Counted from the first letter of the stretch, positions 17,384-26,582 are shown. The stretch: DNA of 64,000 nucleotides from an uncultured Flavobacteriaceae bacterium (GCA_947497245.1 CANMFO010000002.1:682001-746000); one strand, 5' to 3'. Program-made: numbers and translations. The notes: generated from the letters alone by a model not told the origin.

Positions 17384-18037
17384 TTACCGTAGGGCATTAA
17401 GGGCCCTGAACAAGGGGCGGCCCGCATATTCCCGTAGTATGTGCCCGCCTTTGGGCACGATTTCCATACGCACGTCGATCCCCAATGATTCCAGAAGCCT
17501 TTTCGAATCTTTCGCCTGCTCTTTCCACCAGCTATCCCGTTCCCCGACAATGAACAGGATTTTTAGGGGCTTTAGTTTTTGCAATTTTTTGGGGTCCTTG
17601 GTCCGGGGATGTCCTGGAAGCCCCGTGACACTGGTGAATTCGGAGGCAAGATCCATTGCGATGTCAAATTCACCCGCGCTATTGGCGGAGTAGCCTAGGA
17701 AGTGGAAGCCTTCTATGGTAAAGTTGTGCTTTAGTTCGTCCAGGAGTGCCTGCATGACCTTTGAGCCCCGGATGAGCGCTACGGATTCTATCAGGATCCA
17801 ACCGTGCTGTCCGGGGTCGGGACCAAAAAAGAGGTTTAAAAGGGTCTCATCCTGCTCCATTCCCGGAGCGATGAGAACGGGATAGGCGATGTTTTCGTCG
17901 TAGTTGTCTGGCAGGGTATAGGCATAACGCAAGTCGTTTGTCCCTGCAATTTTGAGGGTTGCCTTGGTGCGTTGGGCCTGCACGATGGAAAGAAATCCAA
18001 TGGCAGCAAAGGTGAGCAGACAGTTTTTGGTCATCAT
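17384..18037 (-). CDS. secreted alpha/beta-hydrolase-like protein
   Basis: A 217-residue exported protein with signal MMTKNCLLTFAAIGFLSIVQAQ. It has the layout of a truncated alpha/beta-hydrolase: LRYAYTLPDNYDENIAYPVL near the start, the nucleophile-elbow-like FLGYSANSAGEF (G-x-S-x-N rather than the classical G-x-S-x-G), LFIVGERDSWW as the acid-bearing strand, and a late histidine in PKGGHILREY. It is shorter than full esterases and may be a plasmid-esterase-like or PHB-depolymerase-like relative. The chosen start gives a proper signal peptide; a more upstream codon at 18082 does not. Confidence 0.65.
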   Translation of the reverse strand: MMTKNCLLTFAAIGFLSIVQAQRTKATLKIAGTNDLRYAYTLPDNYDENIAYPVLIAPGMEQDETLLNLFFGPDPGQHGWILIESVALIRGSKVMQALLDELKHNFTIEGFHFLGYSANSAGEFDIAMDLASEFTSVTGLPGHPRTKDPKKLQKLKPLKILFIVGERDSWWKEQAKDSKRLLESLGIDVRMEIVPKGGHILREYAGRPLFRALNALR

Positions 18038-18054
18038 GGGTTTCGTTTTGGAAT

Positions 18055-18089
18055 GAAAGTAAGGTCGAAATGTCCAAATCAAATGGACA
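18055..18089 (-). promoter_or_regulatory. possible promoter and operator upstream of the hydrolase gene
   Basis: The - strand of 18055-18061 reads TACTTTC, one change from a TACTTTG-type -7 element, at a suitable distance from the ATG at 18037. Ten bases further upstream, TGTCCA (18071-18076) and TGGACA (18084-18089) form a perfect inverted repeat with a 7-base spacer, where a regulator would overlap the -33 region. Both are short, so chance is possible. Confidence 0.3.
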
Positions 18090-18296
18090 GTTCTACAAAT
18101 ACCTACTGAACCAATGCGAAACTAGGGGAAGGCAACGGGTGTTGAAAACGGTTTGGGACCAACGGTGCAGTTTGTTGCGAAGCGTTGTTGGAGCTGTGTG
18201 GGAGCAGATGCAGATCAGCGTCCTGTCTTCTATCACCATGATAGCAACAGGCCATATTCCAATCATCTTTCCCAATGTCCTGTTTTACAATAAACC

Positions 18297-20114
18297 TCAC
18301 TTGGTCCTCAAAAAATTATCTGGATTTACCTTTCCTATCCGGTCCATGTTCCGTTGCCCGATAACGGTCAGCAACTCGGCATAGAGCTCTTTTTCCGATT
18401 TGTGGTTCCGGACCACAAAAAAATCCGTGCCGAACAGTATCTTGGCAGCGAGCTTTTGGTTCGTTTCCAGAATCTCGAACAATAGGGGCTTCATTTCGTC
18501 AGAATGCAGTACGTAGCTGATATCGGCATAAATGCCCGAATACTGCAGCATCATGCTGCTGATGATCGAAAACCACTCAAAGTTGTTGTCCCATATCCAG
18601 GCGGGTTTGCTGTAAAGTGTGGCCGGGCTTCCGGGCAGCGGATTTTGCTTATGGAACAGTTCAATGCCCCAATCGGGGTTTTCGGTCAATTCGGCACTGA
18701 TGTCCTTGCGATCCGCCGATAGGTACCGGACCCACTCCTTGGTCCCGCCGTAATGGGCCAGGTTTATCTTCAGGCCTTCCAGGTTCTGACGGAGTGCCGT
18801 GGCGCCTTCGGTATACCCGAAAAGGCTTTGGACACGACCGCCGCATTGGCCCAGCTGTTCAAGGAGGTAATACTCCTCCAACAGCACCAAATAATTCAAG
18901 GGGTGCGTAAAATTCAGTTGTAGCCCATAATTGGATTTCACCCTGGTCTTGAGCTTTTCCCCATTGGCATCCTTAAATATGGGATGGTGCATCCACTTCT
19001 TTTTCATGTGGCCCCTGTAGAAAATGGTCCCCTCTATGCAATGCGTGGTTATGGGCACTCCGCGCTGCTTGCAATACATCCATAAGGGCAGCAAATCCTC
19101 ATTGAAGGGATAGTAACCCAGGGCCGGATAAATCTTTATTCCCTTGAAATATCCGTTCAACTGGCCCGCCTCGGAATCGCCCTCCAAACAATCCTTCAGG
19201 ACACAATCCTTTAGCACCATCCATTGTTGGGGTTTCCCATTCAGGGTCTTTTCCACAGTGTCCCATTTAAAAAAAGGCTTGGTCCCTTTTTTCGGTCCTT
19301 TTTTTCTTTCGGTCTCTATTCTGCGCGGATCTACAAAAACAAAGGGAAGCAGGTATTCATGATTGGTCTGTTTCTTGGCCTTGATCTGGGATATTTCATC
19401 GAGCTGGGCTATATAGGACTGGGTTGGACTTCCAGCTTTCATATAGGTCATATCCATCGGAAGGACCACGACCTTGGAGCCTGGATCGTACATTTTGATC
19501 AATCGGTCGTAGATGCCTTTCTGGGACTTGTACTTGGCGAATTCCGCTATGGTAAGGTAGCGCTGGATAAAACCTATCGTTTCTTCGGAAGGGACATATT
19601 TGAGCTGGGCGACCAATTTTCGGGCCAAAGACCACAGCAGTCCCGCAATTTTGGGATAAAGGAACAGCAAGACACCCACAAGCACGAATTTGTGGACTTG
19701 GGGAATCTCAAAAAAGAGGACATATCGGGCAAAACTTCCCTTGAGCGTGTTCAGCAGGTCCTGGTACCAAACGACCGATTCGGCAACACCGGACCAATCA
19801 ATGATGAACACCAATACATTGAGGGTCAGAAATAGCGATACGATATAATCGATAAAGCGAACCATCGGCGTGGTCCTTATCGTAGAGATCACCCATTTTT
19901 GGAACTTCCAAAAGGGTTTTAATCGCTCCTTGACCCGCTTATAGGCCTTGAAAAGCCTAAAAACCAATCCGATATGTAATAGGTAATAAAACGGCCAGGG
20001 CACAAAGGATTTGGCGATCAAGGGAGGAATGTTCTTCTCCGTAAAAATGTGGGTGTGGGTATTTACAAAAGGCAGATTGGACATCGTTGATCGGATTTTA
20101 GTGGGTTCGTTCAT
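18297..20114 (-). CDS. amidohydrolase-family protein with inserted membrane segments
   Basis: A 605-residue protein related to amidohydrolase-2-type metal hydrolases. The metal-binding strand 1 motif is FVNTHTHIF near the N-terminus; later come GIKIYPALGY, VPITTHC (about 345), INLAHYGGTKEWVRY and the terminal ILFGTDFF with its conserved aspartate. Unusually, two or three hydrophobic segments (about 40-60, 85-107 and 147-167) are inserted between strand 1 and the rest of the barrel, which would tether the enzyme to the inner membrane. The substrate is unknown. ATG 20114 is used; ATG 20084 (MSNLPFVNTHTH) is equally possible. It lies 63 bases after the MBL-fold gene. Confidence 0.7.
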   Translation of the reverse strand: MNEPTKIRSTMSNLPFVNTHTHIFTEKNIPPLIAKSFVPWPFYYLLHIGLVFRLFKAYKRVKERLKPFWKFQKWVISTIRTTPMVRFIDYIVSLFLTLNVLVFIIDWSGVAESVVWYQDLLNTLKGSFARYVLFFEIPQVHKFVLVGVLLFLYPKIAGLLWSLARKLVAQLKYVPSEETIGFIQRYLTIAEFAKYKSQKGIYDRLIKMYDPGSKVVVLPMDMTYMKAGSPTQSYIAQLDEISQIKAKKQTNHEYLLPFVFVDPRRIETERKKGPKKGTKPFFKWDTVEKTLNGKPQQWMVLKDCVLKDCLEGDSEAGQLNGYFKGIKIYPALGYYPFNEDLLPLWMYCKQRGVPITTHCIEGTIFYRGHMKKKWMHHPIFKDANGEKLKTRVKSNYGLQLNFTHPLNYLVLLEEYYLLEQLGQCGGRVQSLFGYTEGATALRQNLEGLKINLAHYGGTKEWVRYLSADRKDISAELTENPDWGIELFHKQNPLPGSPATLYSKPAWIWDNNFEWFSIISSMMLQYSGIYADISYVLHSDEMKPLLFEILETNQKLAAKILFGTDFFVVRNHKSEKELYAELLTVIGQRNMDRIGKVNPDNFLRTK

Positions 20115-20118
20115 ATTT

Positions 20119-20138
20119 CACGAACGGCACTGTTCGTG
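20119..20138. promoter_or_regulatory. perfect inverted repeat between MBL-fold and amidohydrolase genes
   Basis: CACGAAC (20119-20125) and GTTCGTG (20132-20138) are perfect complements separated by GGCACT. The element starts 4 bases upstream of the amidohydrolase ATG at 20114, in the only gap of the three-gene cluster. It may be an operator for an internal promoter or an intercistronic RNA hairpin limiting expression of the third gene. It is not followed by a T-run on either strand, so a terminator is less likely. Confidence 0.5.
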
Positions 20139-20177
20139 TGCCATTGAATACTGATGGCATGGCTTCCATTTAAACAT

Positions 20178-21722
20178 TCAAAACCTTATGGTCAGTTCGT
20201 GGAACAATCCATTGGGATCGGATTTGAAATTGCTTTCAAAATCAGCTTTTTCGGTCGAATCCATTTTCTCCCTGGTCTGGGCGATCTTATCGGTCAGGGA
20301 CATTTGTTTGTCATAGGGTATGCCCGTTTCATTGCTGAAAATGAGCCGCCCCTTGGTTTTCAACAATAGATCGTTCAGGATAAACTTATTGGGCATGGTG
20401 TTCTTCCACCCGGAACTAATGACATCGTAGTCCAAGGTGGCCATGGCCGTCAGTTTCGGATCGGTCATCATATCGAGGCCCAGGCGTTCCGCGGTTCCGT
20501 TATGGCTCATGTGGTGGGCGACCTTATAGAAAATGGTCCGATTGAGCAGATCCTCGGTCAGATGCTTTTTATTGGGGTCCTGCTCATTGCCCCAATCGAT
20601 ATTGTGCCAGCTCGACCAACTGCCAAACTCGGCGTCCCCGGGAAACAGCAGCACCTGTCCCGTACTTTCAAATTCTATGGCCAGTGCCAGGCTGAGGTTG
20701 TTGGTAAGGCTGTTCATCCGCAGGGCAAGGTTCCCGCTGCTGTACAGCCAGTCGTAATCTATTTTTCGCCAGGTATCGGCCTCATACTTCTCCCGGACGG
20801 TTTGCTTCCTCTCGTCCCAGGGATCCAATAATTCCAAGTTTCCGATTTTGGCGGATTCCTCACTGTCGTCGGTATAGATAAATTTTTCATCAAAAGGCAG
20901 TTTTGAGGACGGGATCTCCGCCTGGTCCTGCATCTGAAGGGCTTCGGAAAAGGCGCGATGGTCTTCCATATTGTGGCTGTGCTCGAAGGACTCCCCCGGT
21001 CCGCCAGCTTCCTTCTCCACGGTATCGTGCAGCTCGGGAGGCCCAAGCACATAGAACTTTAGGCCATTGGCCCCCGGATGGTTTTTTATCACCCGACCGG
21101 GTTTGAAGTAACGGAATCCGTCCACGTTCATATCTTCTTTCACGATCCGCATGCCCTCCATGGCGCCTTTGTACACCTTGTCCACTCCCAGATTTTGCTC
21201 AAAGTCGGTGTTGAGCTCGGCGAAATCCCCAATGACCGAAGCTTGGTTGTCGCGTAGGCTAAGCATTTGATCGGCATATCTATGCCCGTTGAACTGTTCC
21301 CTGAAATCCATCGAGTTGACTGCCCGGTCCAGAAAATGGGCCGACATGGCAAGGGCCTTTTTCTTTTCTCCGTGGTTTTTCTTCCACTTTTCCACCTTGG
21401 GGTCGCCGTCTTCCTCGGTCCAGCCCATCCATACTTGTTTTACCTCAAACCCCTGGGTGAACAGATCTTTGCACCTTTGGAACGCCAGGACATGGTCCAT
21501 GTGCTCATGGGTCACCACGAGTACATCCACCTTGTTGTTCACATACTTTTTCAGGTCCTTTACAAAGGGTTCGATGTGGTCCTTGCCCTTTTGCCAGACA
21601 CCGGCATCGATCATCATTTTGAACGCGATCTTGGTTCCGGAAAAGAACTTGAGCACAAAACAATCGCCCGTTCCCATGCGGTACATTCTGATCTGGACCC
21701 GTGTTATGGTTTCATTTGGCAT
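20178..21722 (-). CDS. metallo-beta-lactamase-fold hydrolase (ComEC/Rec2-like)
   Basis: A 514-residue cytosolic protein. The N-terminus has the opening strand of stand-alone ComEC/Rec2-type MBL domains (YRMGTGDCFVLKF), then the zinc motif THEHMDH near residue 71. A later histidine/aspartate set is present in VLLFPGDAEFGSW and KVAHHMSHNGTAE. A large insertion (about residues 100-300) separates the halves. Such proteins hydrolyse phosphoesters or other esters; the substrate is unknown. It sits between the gluzincin-like gene (12-base gap) and the amidohydrolase gene, all on the - strand. Confidence 0.78.
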   Translation of the reverse strand: MPNETITRVQIRMYRMGTGDCFVLKFFSGTKIAFKMMIDAGVWQKGKDHIEPFVKDLKKYVNNKVDVLVVTHEHMDHVLAFQRCKDLFTQGFEVKQVWMGWTEEDGDPKVEKWKKNHGEKKKALAMSAHFLDRAVNSMDFREQFNGHRYADQMLSLRDNQASVIGDFAELNTDFEQNLGVDKVYKGAMEGMRIVKEDMNVDGFRYFKPGRVIKNHPGANGLKFYVLGPPELHDTVEKEAGGPGESFEHSHNMEDHRAFSEALQMQDQAEIPSSKLPFDEKFIYTDDSEESAKIGNLELLDPWDERKQTVREKYEADTWRKIDYDWLYSSGNLALRMNSLTNNLSLALAIEFESTGQVLLFPGDAEFGSWSSWHNIDWGNEQDPNKKHLTEDLLNRTIFYKVAHHMSHNGTAERLGLDMMTDPKLTAMATLDYDVISSGWKNTMPNKFILNDLLLKTKGRLIFSNETGIPYDKQMSLTDKIAQTREKMDSTEKADFESNFKSDPNGLFHELTIRF

Positions 21723-21733
21723 GCTTTCTAGGA

Positions 21734-23794
21734 TTAATGTTGATGTAAAATGGCAAAGGGTTCGGTAAACATGAAATCGGATGCCCGGGTACCGAAATAA
21801 CGTCGAGCTTCCCCCATGTGCAGGGCCATGTCATGATATTGGTATCGTTGCTGTGCCAGGACCCGCTTTTTATCGATCACCGTATTGTTTCGCTTCAGTT
21901 CCTCGATATCCAACAGGGGCTTGTTGATCGAATATTTGAGCTCTTTGGAATCCAAGTCGAATATAAGGGTGCAGCCTCCATAAAAAATGAAGTCGTCGTC
22001 GTTGAGCAGGGCTTCAGAGTCCGGGATGAAATGGCTGATATTGCCATTCGGATCCGCCCTACAGCCGCTTTTCTGGATAATGGAAAAGACCACATGGTTC
22101 ACTTTTTGCCCATCGGGCCCCACCCGGGACACTACCCTTAGGTTTTGAATTTGAAAAGAGGGGAAGTTCCTGTCCCCGGCCGTTCGAAATCCCAGATTGG
22201 AATAGGTGGGCATAAAGGCCAGGCCCGTCATTTCGCTGAATACCTGGGAATGCATGAATTTGACCTTAATGCGATGGTGCAGGCCCTTGACAAATCGTTC
22301 CGAATCCCCGTAACTGCCGGCAATATAGTTTTTGGTGATTTCGTAAATTTCCTTTCGATCGGTGATGTATTGGATTTCCTTTGCATAGTCCTGCAAAAAG
22401 TCGATAATGATTTCGATGAGTTGGGTGGAGTTGTCGTCAAATTTGGTCTCGTATTTGCTTTGTACGAACAAGGGCTGCAACTGCTGGCCCGACCTGTCCA
22501 AGGAGAGGTCGACCGCATCGTAGCTCAGTGTTTCGATGCTCAGTGTTTTTATGGTCCTCGGATAAATGCCCCGTTTTCTGAAGGCATCGATAAAGGCGAG
22601 GCGATAATCCCATGCATCCTCTTTCATCAAGTCAATGTCCGCTGTGATGATGGCTCTCAAATAGTCCCCAAAGGTAATATCGACAGGGGGGCAGTAATCC
22701 AGGGCACGTATGCACATGTTCAGCACATGCTTGGCCGATTTGGAGGCTTCGTTGGCCAGACGGTTGGCCAGGTCGGGATGGATCTCACCTTCCTCCAATA
22801 CCCCGGTACCGTTGGTCGCTATACGGAGAAGATCGGCAATACGGCTCTCATAGATGGTCAAAAATGCCTCGAAGATTGCGGCGACCAGGATACTGCCGCG
22901 TTCATGGGGCTGCGTTACATTTTGGTAGTCATCGGAATTCGGCTCCCGGGGTTGCCATTCCCCAGTGGCCTCATTGACTTGGCCAATGGCATCCCGCAGG
23001 CTGCCATAGCCCCCTATGGCCGAGCCCAATTCCTGGGCCAGTTTGCCCAGCAAGTTCTGACTGCCGAGGTTGCCCCGTGTATTGGCGATCTCGTGTCTCA
23101 AAACTTCAGGGTGCGTAAAATGCTGGAACAGGGCCACAATATCCGCAAAGGCCTCATGGAACGCCAACATGTCGGGATTGGTCGGGTTGTTGTATTCCCT
23201 GTGGATACCATCCAAAATGGCATGGGTAACTTCATGGGAAATTACGTCATGGCTCAGGCAGGTGAACACCAGCGAATTGGGCATATGGATCACGTTGTTC
23301 GCAGGAGTGGAATTGAAATAACCGAACAAGAGCGCCTTTCTATAGGGACTGTAAAAGGCATTGGCCTCGCGCAACGCATGGGGATGAATACGTAGTTTGG
23401 GAACGTATTCCTCGTAATTGTCGTCATTGGTAAGCCTGGGCGACCAAATGATCTTTCTGCCCAGGGCACGTTCAAAATTCTGAATGGTCACCATGGCCAC
23501 GGCATATACCATTTGCTGATGGAATTGGGGATTGCTCACGCTGGGCCGAAGTCCGTTATCGGCCAGGATGGGCCGGTCGTTCAGATCCACGGGAGTATAA
23601 AAGCGTCCTATGGTGGGATCATAGTCAATTACCTCTACATACTCGCCGCAAGGACCGGGGTGCAGATCCTCCCAATCGATCATATAGGTGATCCTATTGA
23701 TTTTTGCGGTATCGATCTGTAAGGAAAGGGAAGGGTCGAAGGCGTAGGCTCGCAAATGTCGGAAATCCGGATTTTTTGTTGCTGTTATTTTCAT
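21734..23794 (-). CDS. gluzincin (M4-like) metallopeptidase-fold protein
   Basis: A 686-residue protein. The zinc site is HEVTH (187-191), with the third ligand most likely E214 in AFHEAFADIVALF, the HExxH plus ExxxD spacing of M4-type gluzincins. It lacks a signal peptide and the propeptide of secreted thermolysins, so it appears cytosolic. The C-terminal 300 residues are unassigned, with a helical stretch near 370-470. ATG 23794 (MKITATKNPD) is preferred to an upstream codon at 23842. It is the first gene of a three-gene - strand cluster with the MBL-fold and amidohydrolase genes. Its substrate is unknown. Confidence 0.75.
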   Translation of the reverse strand: MKITATKNPDFRHLRAYAFDPSLSLQIDTAKINRITYMIDWEDLHPGPCGEYVEVIDYDPTIGRFYTPVDLNDRPILADNGLRPSVSNPQFHQQMVYAVAMVTIQNFERALGRKIIWSPRLTNDDNYEEYVPKLRIHPHALREANAFYSPYRKALLFGYFNSTPANNVIHMPNSLVFTCLSHDVISHEVTHAILDGIHREYNNPTNPDMLAFHEAFADIVALFQHFTHPEVLRHEIANTRGNLGSQNLLGKLAQELGSAIGGYGSLRDAIGQVNEATGEWQPREPNSDDYQNVTQPHERGSILVAAIFEAFLTIYESRIADLLRIATNGTGVLEEGEIHPDLANRLANEASKSAKHVLNMCIRALDYCPPVDITFGDYLRAIITADIDLMKEDAWDYRLAFIDAFRKRGIYPRTIKTLSIETLSYDAVDLSLDRSGQQLQPLFVQSKYETKFDDNSTQLIEIIIDFLQDYAKEIQYITDRKEIYEITKNYIAGSYGDSERFVKGLHHRIKVKFMHSQVFSEMTGLAFMPTYSNLGFRTAGDRNFPSFQIQNLRVVSRVGPDGQKVNHVVFSIIQKSGCRADPNGNISHFIPDSEALLNDDDFIFYGGCTLIFDLDSKELKYSINKPLLDIEELKRNNTVIDKKRVLAQQRYQYHDMALHMGEARRYFGTRASDFMFTEPFAILHQH

Positions 23795-24235
23795 GAATGC
23801 TGTTTGATGATACGTCCGCCCCATTTGGTCTCCAGGCCCCATAAGGGTTCCACTAGGTCAACGGCATGGCCCATCGCCTTTTGGCCCGGGCAGGCAACCC
23901 ATTATTGGTTCGAAACCAAAGCTTTGGGCACTGGCAACCTGTAGCAAGAAGTTTTGTTACATAAAATTCAAATACAAGGGGGAATCGAAACGAATAGAAT
24001 CTGTAAGAATGGAGATATTAAATGTAGGAATAATTTTTCAAACTTAAAAATGTTTTATTGGGGCCGGGCTTTACGGTCCACGGGTTCCAGGGACATCTTG
24101 AACCGTATATCCCGGCTCCATCCCATAAACGGGAAGTGAACGTTTTTTTTTGGTTTGGAAGAACCCGAAGGTCCGGTGGCCGGCACTGACATTGGCCCCA
24201 TGGGGCATGTTTTAAAAAATTCCTGTTGGCGTACG
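23795..24235. other. intergenic region upstream of the hydrolase cluster
   Basis: No convincing gene. It must hold the 3' end of the envelope operon and the promoter of the three-hydrolase cluster. TAAGTTTG on the - strand (24039-24046) matches TAnnTTTG but would give a leader of more than 200 bases and has no clear -33 partner. A 12-base perfect palindrome GCCCCATGGGGC is at 24195-24206. Confidence 0.5.
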
Positions 24236-25195
24236 TCAGCCCTCATTGATGACCTTGTCCATTTCGCCCTGGTGCCTTGTTCGCGTAAATTCAGCCTTCG
24301 CAATCGCCCTAATTTTCTTTCTTTTTCTAATTTTTGGGGGCTCCTGGGCCGCTAGGCCCCCGGTCTTTGTACGATCTCTGGATATGGTGCCTTCGGCCTG
24401 CACCCCATTGCTGGTTTTTGTCTGAAGCTGCGCCTTTAGTTTTTGGGCAGGGGAATGGCAATTTGATTCTGCCTCTATGGACCCCAAAATTTCCAGGGCA
24501 CTTTCCTTGTTGTTCTTTGAAATCTCGGCCTTTGCCCGTACGAGGTTTTTTTCACAGGTTTTGTTCAAATACCCCTTATAGGCCTCATCCAATTTATTTT
24601 GGATTTTTTTATAACAATCGCCCCCGACCTCTTTCGGAACGGGATACAAGAGCGCAATGGCCTCATTGTACCTCTTTTGGCGTATCATGGTCGCGGCTTC
24701 GCCATGAATACGATCGCAATTGGTCCGGTAGTGGTCCAGGATTTTGGATTTAGCCTGCTGAAGAAAGTTTTCAACCTTGTCTCCCCTGGTCTTGATCTTG
24801 GAAATGGACTGATCGATCGCTTCCTTTTTGGAATATCCGTCCCCTGTGATTTCCTGTGTATATACGCTGTACACCTTTCTTGTCTTCACTTCTTTCACAA
24901 ACAAATTCACCTCTGCATCGACTACGTGGACATTTCTAAGGCCCTCTACCACTTTATGGTCATATATTTCATACTTTGGATAGAGGATGAACTTGCTGGA
25001 ATAACCCTCCCCGGAAATTCCGTAATTGCTTACCATTCGTTGCAACCTAGATTCTATTTTTGAGATTTGACCGCTCGTCAGGCCCTCCATTTGAGTTGGG
25101 GCCACCACTGAAATGGGGAGATCGTCCTCCTGTGCGGCCAAGAGGAAAAAATTAAGGATCACAAAAAGTTGAATTGCCTTTTTTATTGCTTCCAT
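24236..25195 (-). CDS. exported protein of unknown function, last gene of the envelope operon
   Basis: A 319-residue protein with a signal peptide (MEAIKKAIQLFVILNFFLLAAQ). Residues about 30-140 look like a small alpha/beta domain ending in SVYTQEITGDGYSKKEAIDQ, a pattern seen in proteins that accompany CsgG/LPP20-type lipoproteins. Residues about 155-260 are helical and TPR-like, with two cysteines. The C-terminus is strongly basic. It starts 8 bases after the stop of the preceding gene. No firm family; the context points to an outer-envelope complex. Confidence 0.65.
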   Translation of the reverse strand: MEAIKKAIQLFVILNFFLLAAQEDDLPISVVAPTQMEGLTSGQISKIESRLQRMVSNYGISGEGYSSKFILYPKYEIYDHKVVEGLRNVHVVDAEVNLFVKEVKTRKVYSVYTQEITGDGYSKKEAIDQSISKIKTRGDKVENFLQQAKSKILDHYRTNCDRIHGEAATMIRQKRYNEAIALLYPVPKEVGGDCYKKIQNKLDEAYKGYLNKTCEKNLVRAKAEISKNNKESALEILGSIEAESNCHSPAQKLKAQLQTKTSNGVQAEGTISRDRTKTGGLAAQEPPKIRKRKKIRAIAKAEFTRTRHQGEMDKVINEG

Positions 25196-25203
25196 GATAG
25201 ATT

Positions 25204-26127
25204 TTATTGAATGGTGATGTATAGACTTCCCCTACTGTTGTTGAATTTTACCGGCACTCTTATTTTGCTGAAGAACCGGTCCAATTGACGTTCGATCTTG
25301 CGAGAGGTCATATTGGTGCAGTTTTTAGGGTCCCTGACGGGATACCGGTACTCTTCGACCATCATTTTGGTTTCGGTCACGGAAGTGAGCACATAGTAGT
25401 TATGGAAAGCGTTCCCCTCCAACCAATCCTCGATGACATATTTTAATTTGTCGCCCGCAGATTCAACCTTCTCGTCCATATTGAAACGGGAACCCTCCGA
25501 CAGGCTGAATTCCATTTTGATCGACTTGCCCTGCTCCCTTATCCCGGCCCATTTTTCATTCATCTTTCTTAAAAATTCGTCCAGGTACAGTTCCTTTTGC
25601 TCGTTTTTCTTTTTTAAGGTGGCGCCGATCAACAAAATTTTATCCGGTGTTTTCCAGGCATTGCCAACGATGGGTACACTGGCCATGGAGTTCCCATTGT
25701 CGGTCACATTGGCCTCTAGGACCAGGGTGGCCCTGGTATCCGTGCCCGAGCTACTGAATATGGGATCGATCTCCACGACAATATCCGAAGGGATGTTTCT
25801 GAATATCCGGTTCCTAAACTCGGTCTGCGATTCCTTGGTCACCGCTTCATCGCGCATTCTGGCCCTTAGGGTCGTTTCAAAATCCAAGGTGGTGTACCCC
25901 CTTTCGTCAAAGGCCTGTTTTACTTTTGAAATGGCGACCCGGACTTCCGGTTGCTCGTCCATTATGGTCCGTAGGTCCTCTCCCTCCACCGTTCGTGGCA
26001 AGACCATGATGCTGGGCTGTAGGGTACTGACGTCACAGTCTTCTTGGCCACTTGACTGCCACGCATGGCAAAAAAGAAAGAGTAAAAAGAGCCCGTTGAT
26101 CCCATTGCTGTATCTCCTTGCTTTCAT
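25204..26127 (-). CDS. exported DUF6175-like protein
   Basis: A 307-residue protein with an N-terminal signal (hydrophobic run LFLLFLFCHAW). After PSIMVLPRTVEGEDLRTIMD it contains a repeated alpha/beta arrangement with FDERGYTTLDFETTLR and a central EIDPIFSSSGTDTRATLVLE. I read it as similar to the DUF6175 proteins found beside CsgG-like genes in Bacteroidota; this is from memory of the family and not certain. Its start overlaps the upstream lipoprotein stop as ATGA, so the two are translationally coupled. Confidence 0.6.
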   Translation of the reverse strand: MKARRYSNGINGLFLLFLFCHAWQSSGQEDCDVSTLQPSIMVLPRTVEGEDLRTIMDEQPEVRVAISKVKQAFDERGYTTLDFETTLRARMRDEAVTKESQTEFRNRIFRNIPSDIVVEIDPIFSSSGTDTRATLVLEANVTDNGNSMASVPIVGNAWKTPDKILLIGATLKKKNEQKELYLDEFLRKMNEKWAGIREQGKSIKMEFSLSEGSRFNMDEKVESAGDKLKYVIEDWLEGNAFHNYYVLTSVTETKMMVEEYRYPVRDPKNCTNMTSRKIERQLDRFFSKIRVPVKFNNSRGSLYITIQ

Positions 26128-26582
26128 AAACCGAATTTTTTAATGATTTTTTTGTCTTCCAGGTCTTTTCTCAAGGCCCTTAAATTAATCTTAAGGCTCA
26201 CACTTGCCCGTTTCCGTCCACCCTTTACTTTTTCCAGTCTTTTGCTTGAACCGAGGATGAACGATTCCATGCGATTGGAATAAAAGTCGGTCAAATAGGT
26301 TTTGTGCTTGCTGTGTTCCTCCCGTTCGTCTATTCCTATCAGGGGGTCGTTGAAGGGGGAACCCGAGATTCCGCGAAAAAACAAGTTTTGAAAGGCCAAT
26401 TTCCTCGCATTGAAAACGGCCTGGTTTTCATTGTCCCCATAGTCGATACTAAGTACGCTTACCGTGTTTCGGCCTTCGTTTTCCAAATAATTTACCTGGG
26501 CCGAACTTAAATCGGCCTTGCCACTTGTACTCTTGCATGCCATGAATGCCATAAAAAGAAGTACGCTTAAAATCTTTTTCAT
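26124..26582 (-). CDS. LPP20-like lipoprotein
   Basis: A 152-residue lipoprotein: MKKILSVLLFMAFMAC gives lipobox MAC with C16. The mature part has the LPP20/FlgT-N-like pattern: a strand-helix unit where NQAVFNARKLAFQNLFFRGI is the signature helix, and a basic tail. LPP20-type proteins partner CsgG-like proteins in several outer-membrane systems (family knowledge). It starts 1 base after the CsgG-like gene's stop and overlaps the next gene by 4 bases. Confidence 0.65.
   Translation of the reverse strand: MKKILSVLLFMAFMACKSTSGKADLSSAQVNYLENEGRNTVSVLSIDYGDNENQAVFNARKLAFQNLFFRGISGSPFNDPLIGIDEREEHSKHKTYLTDFYSNRMESFILGSSKRLEKVKGGRKRASVSLKINLRALRKDLEDKKIIKKFGL

Noticed and set aside
22145-23395. 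416-residue open frame on the + strand
   Set aside because: It lies wholly antisense to the gluzincin-like gene, whose zinc motif and family layout are clear; this frame has no family likeness and is a GC-codon shadow.
24195-24206. Perfect palindrome GCCCCATGGGGC
   Set aside because: It is self-complementary with no loop, has no T-run in either direction and lies far from any start codon; chance is likely.
24055-24303. 82-residue - strand frame
   Set aside because: It overlaps the end of the envelope-operon gene in another frame and has no signal or family features.
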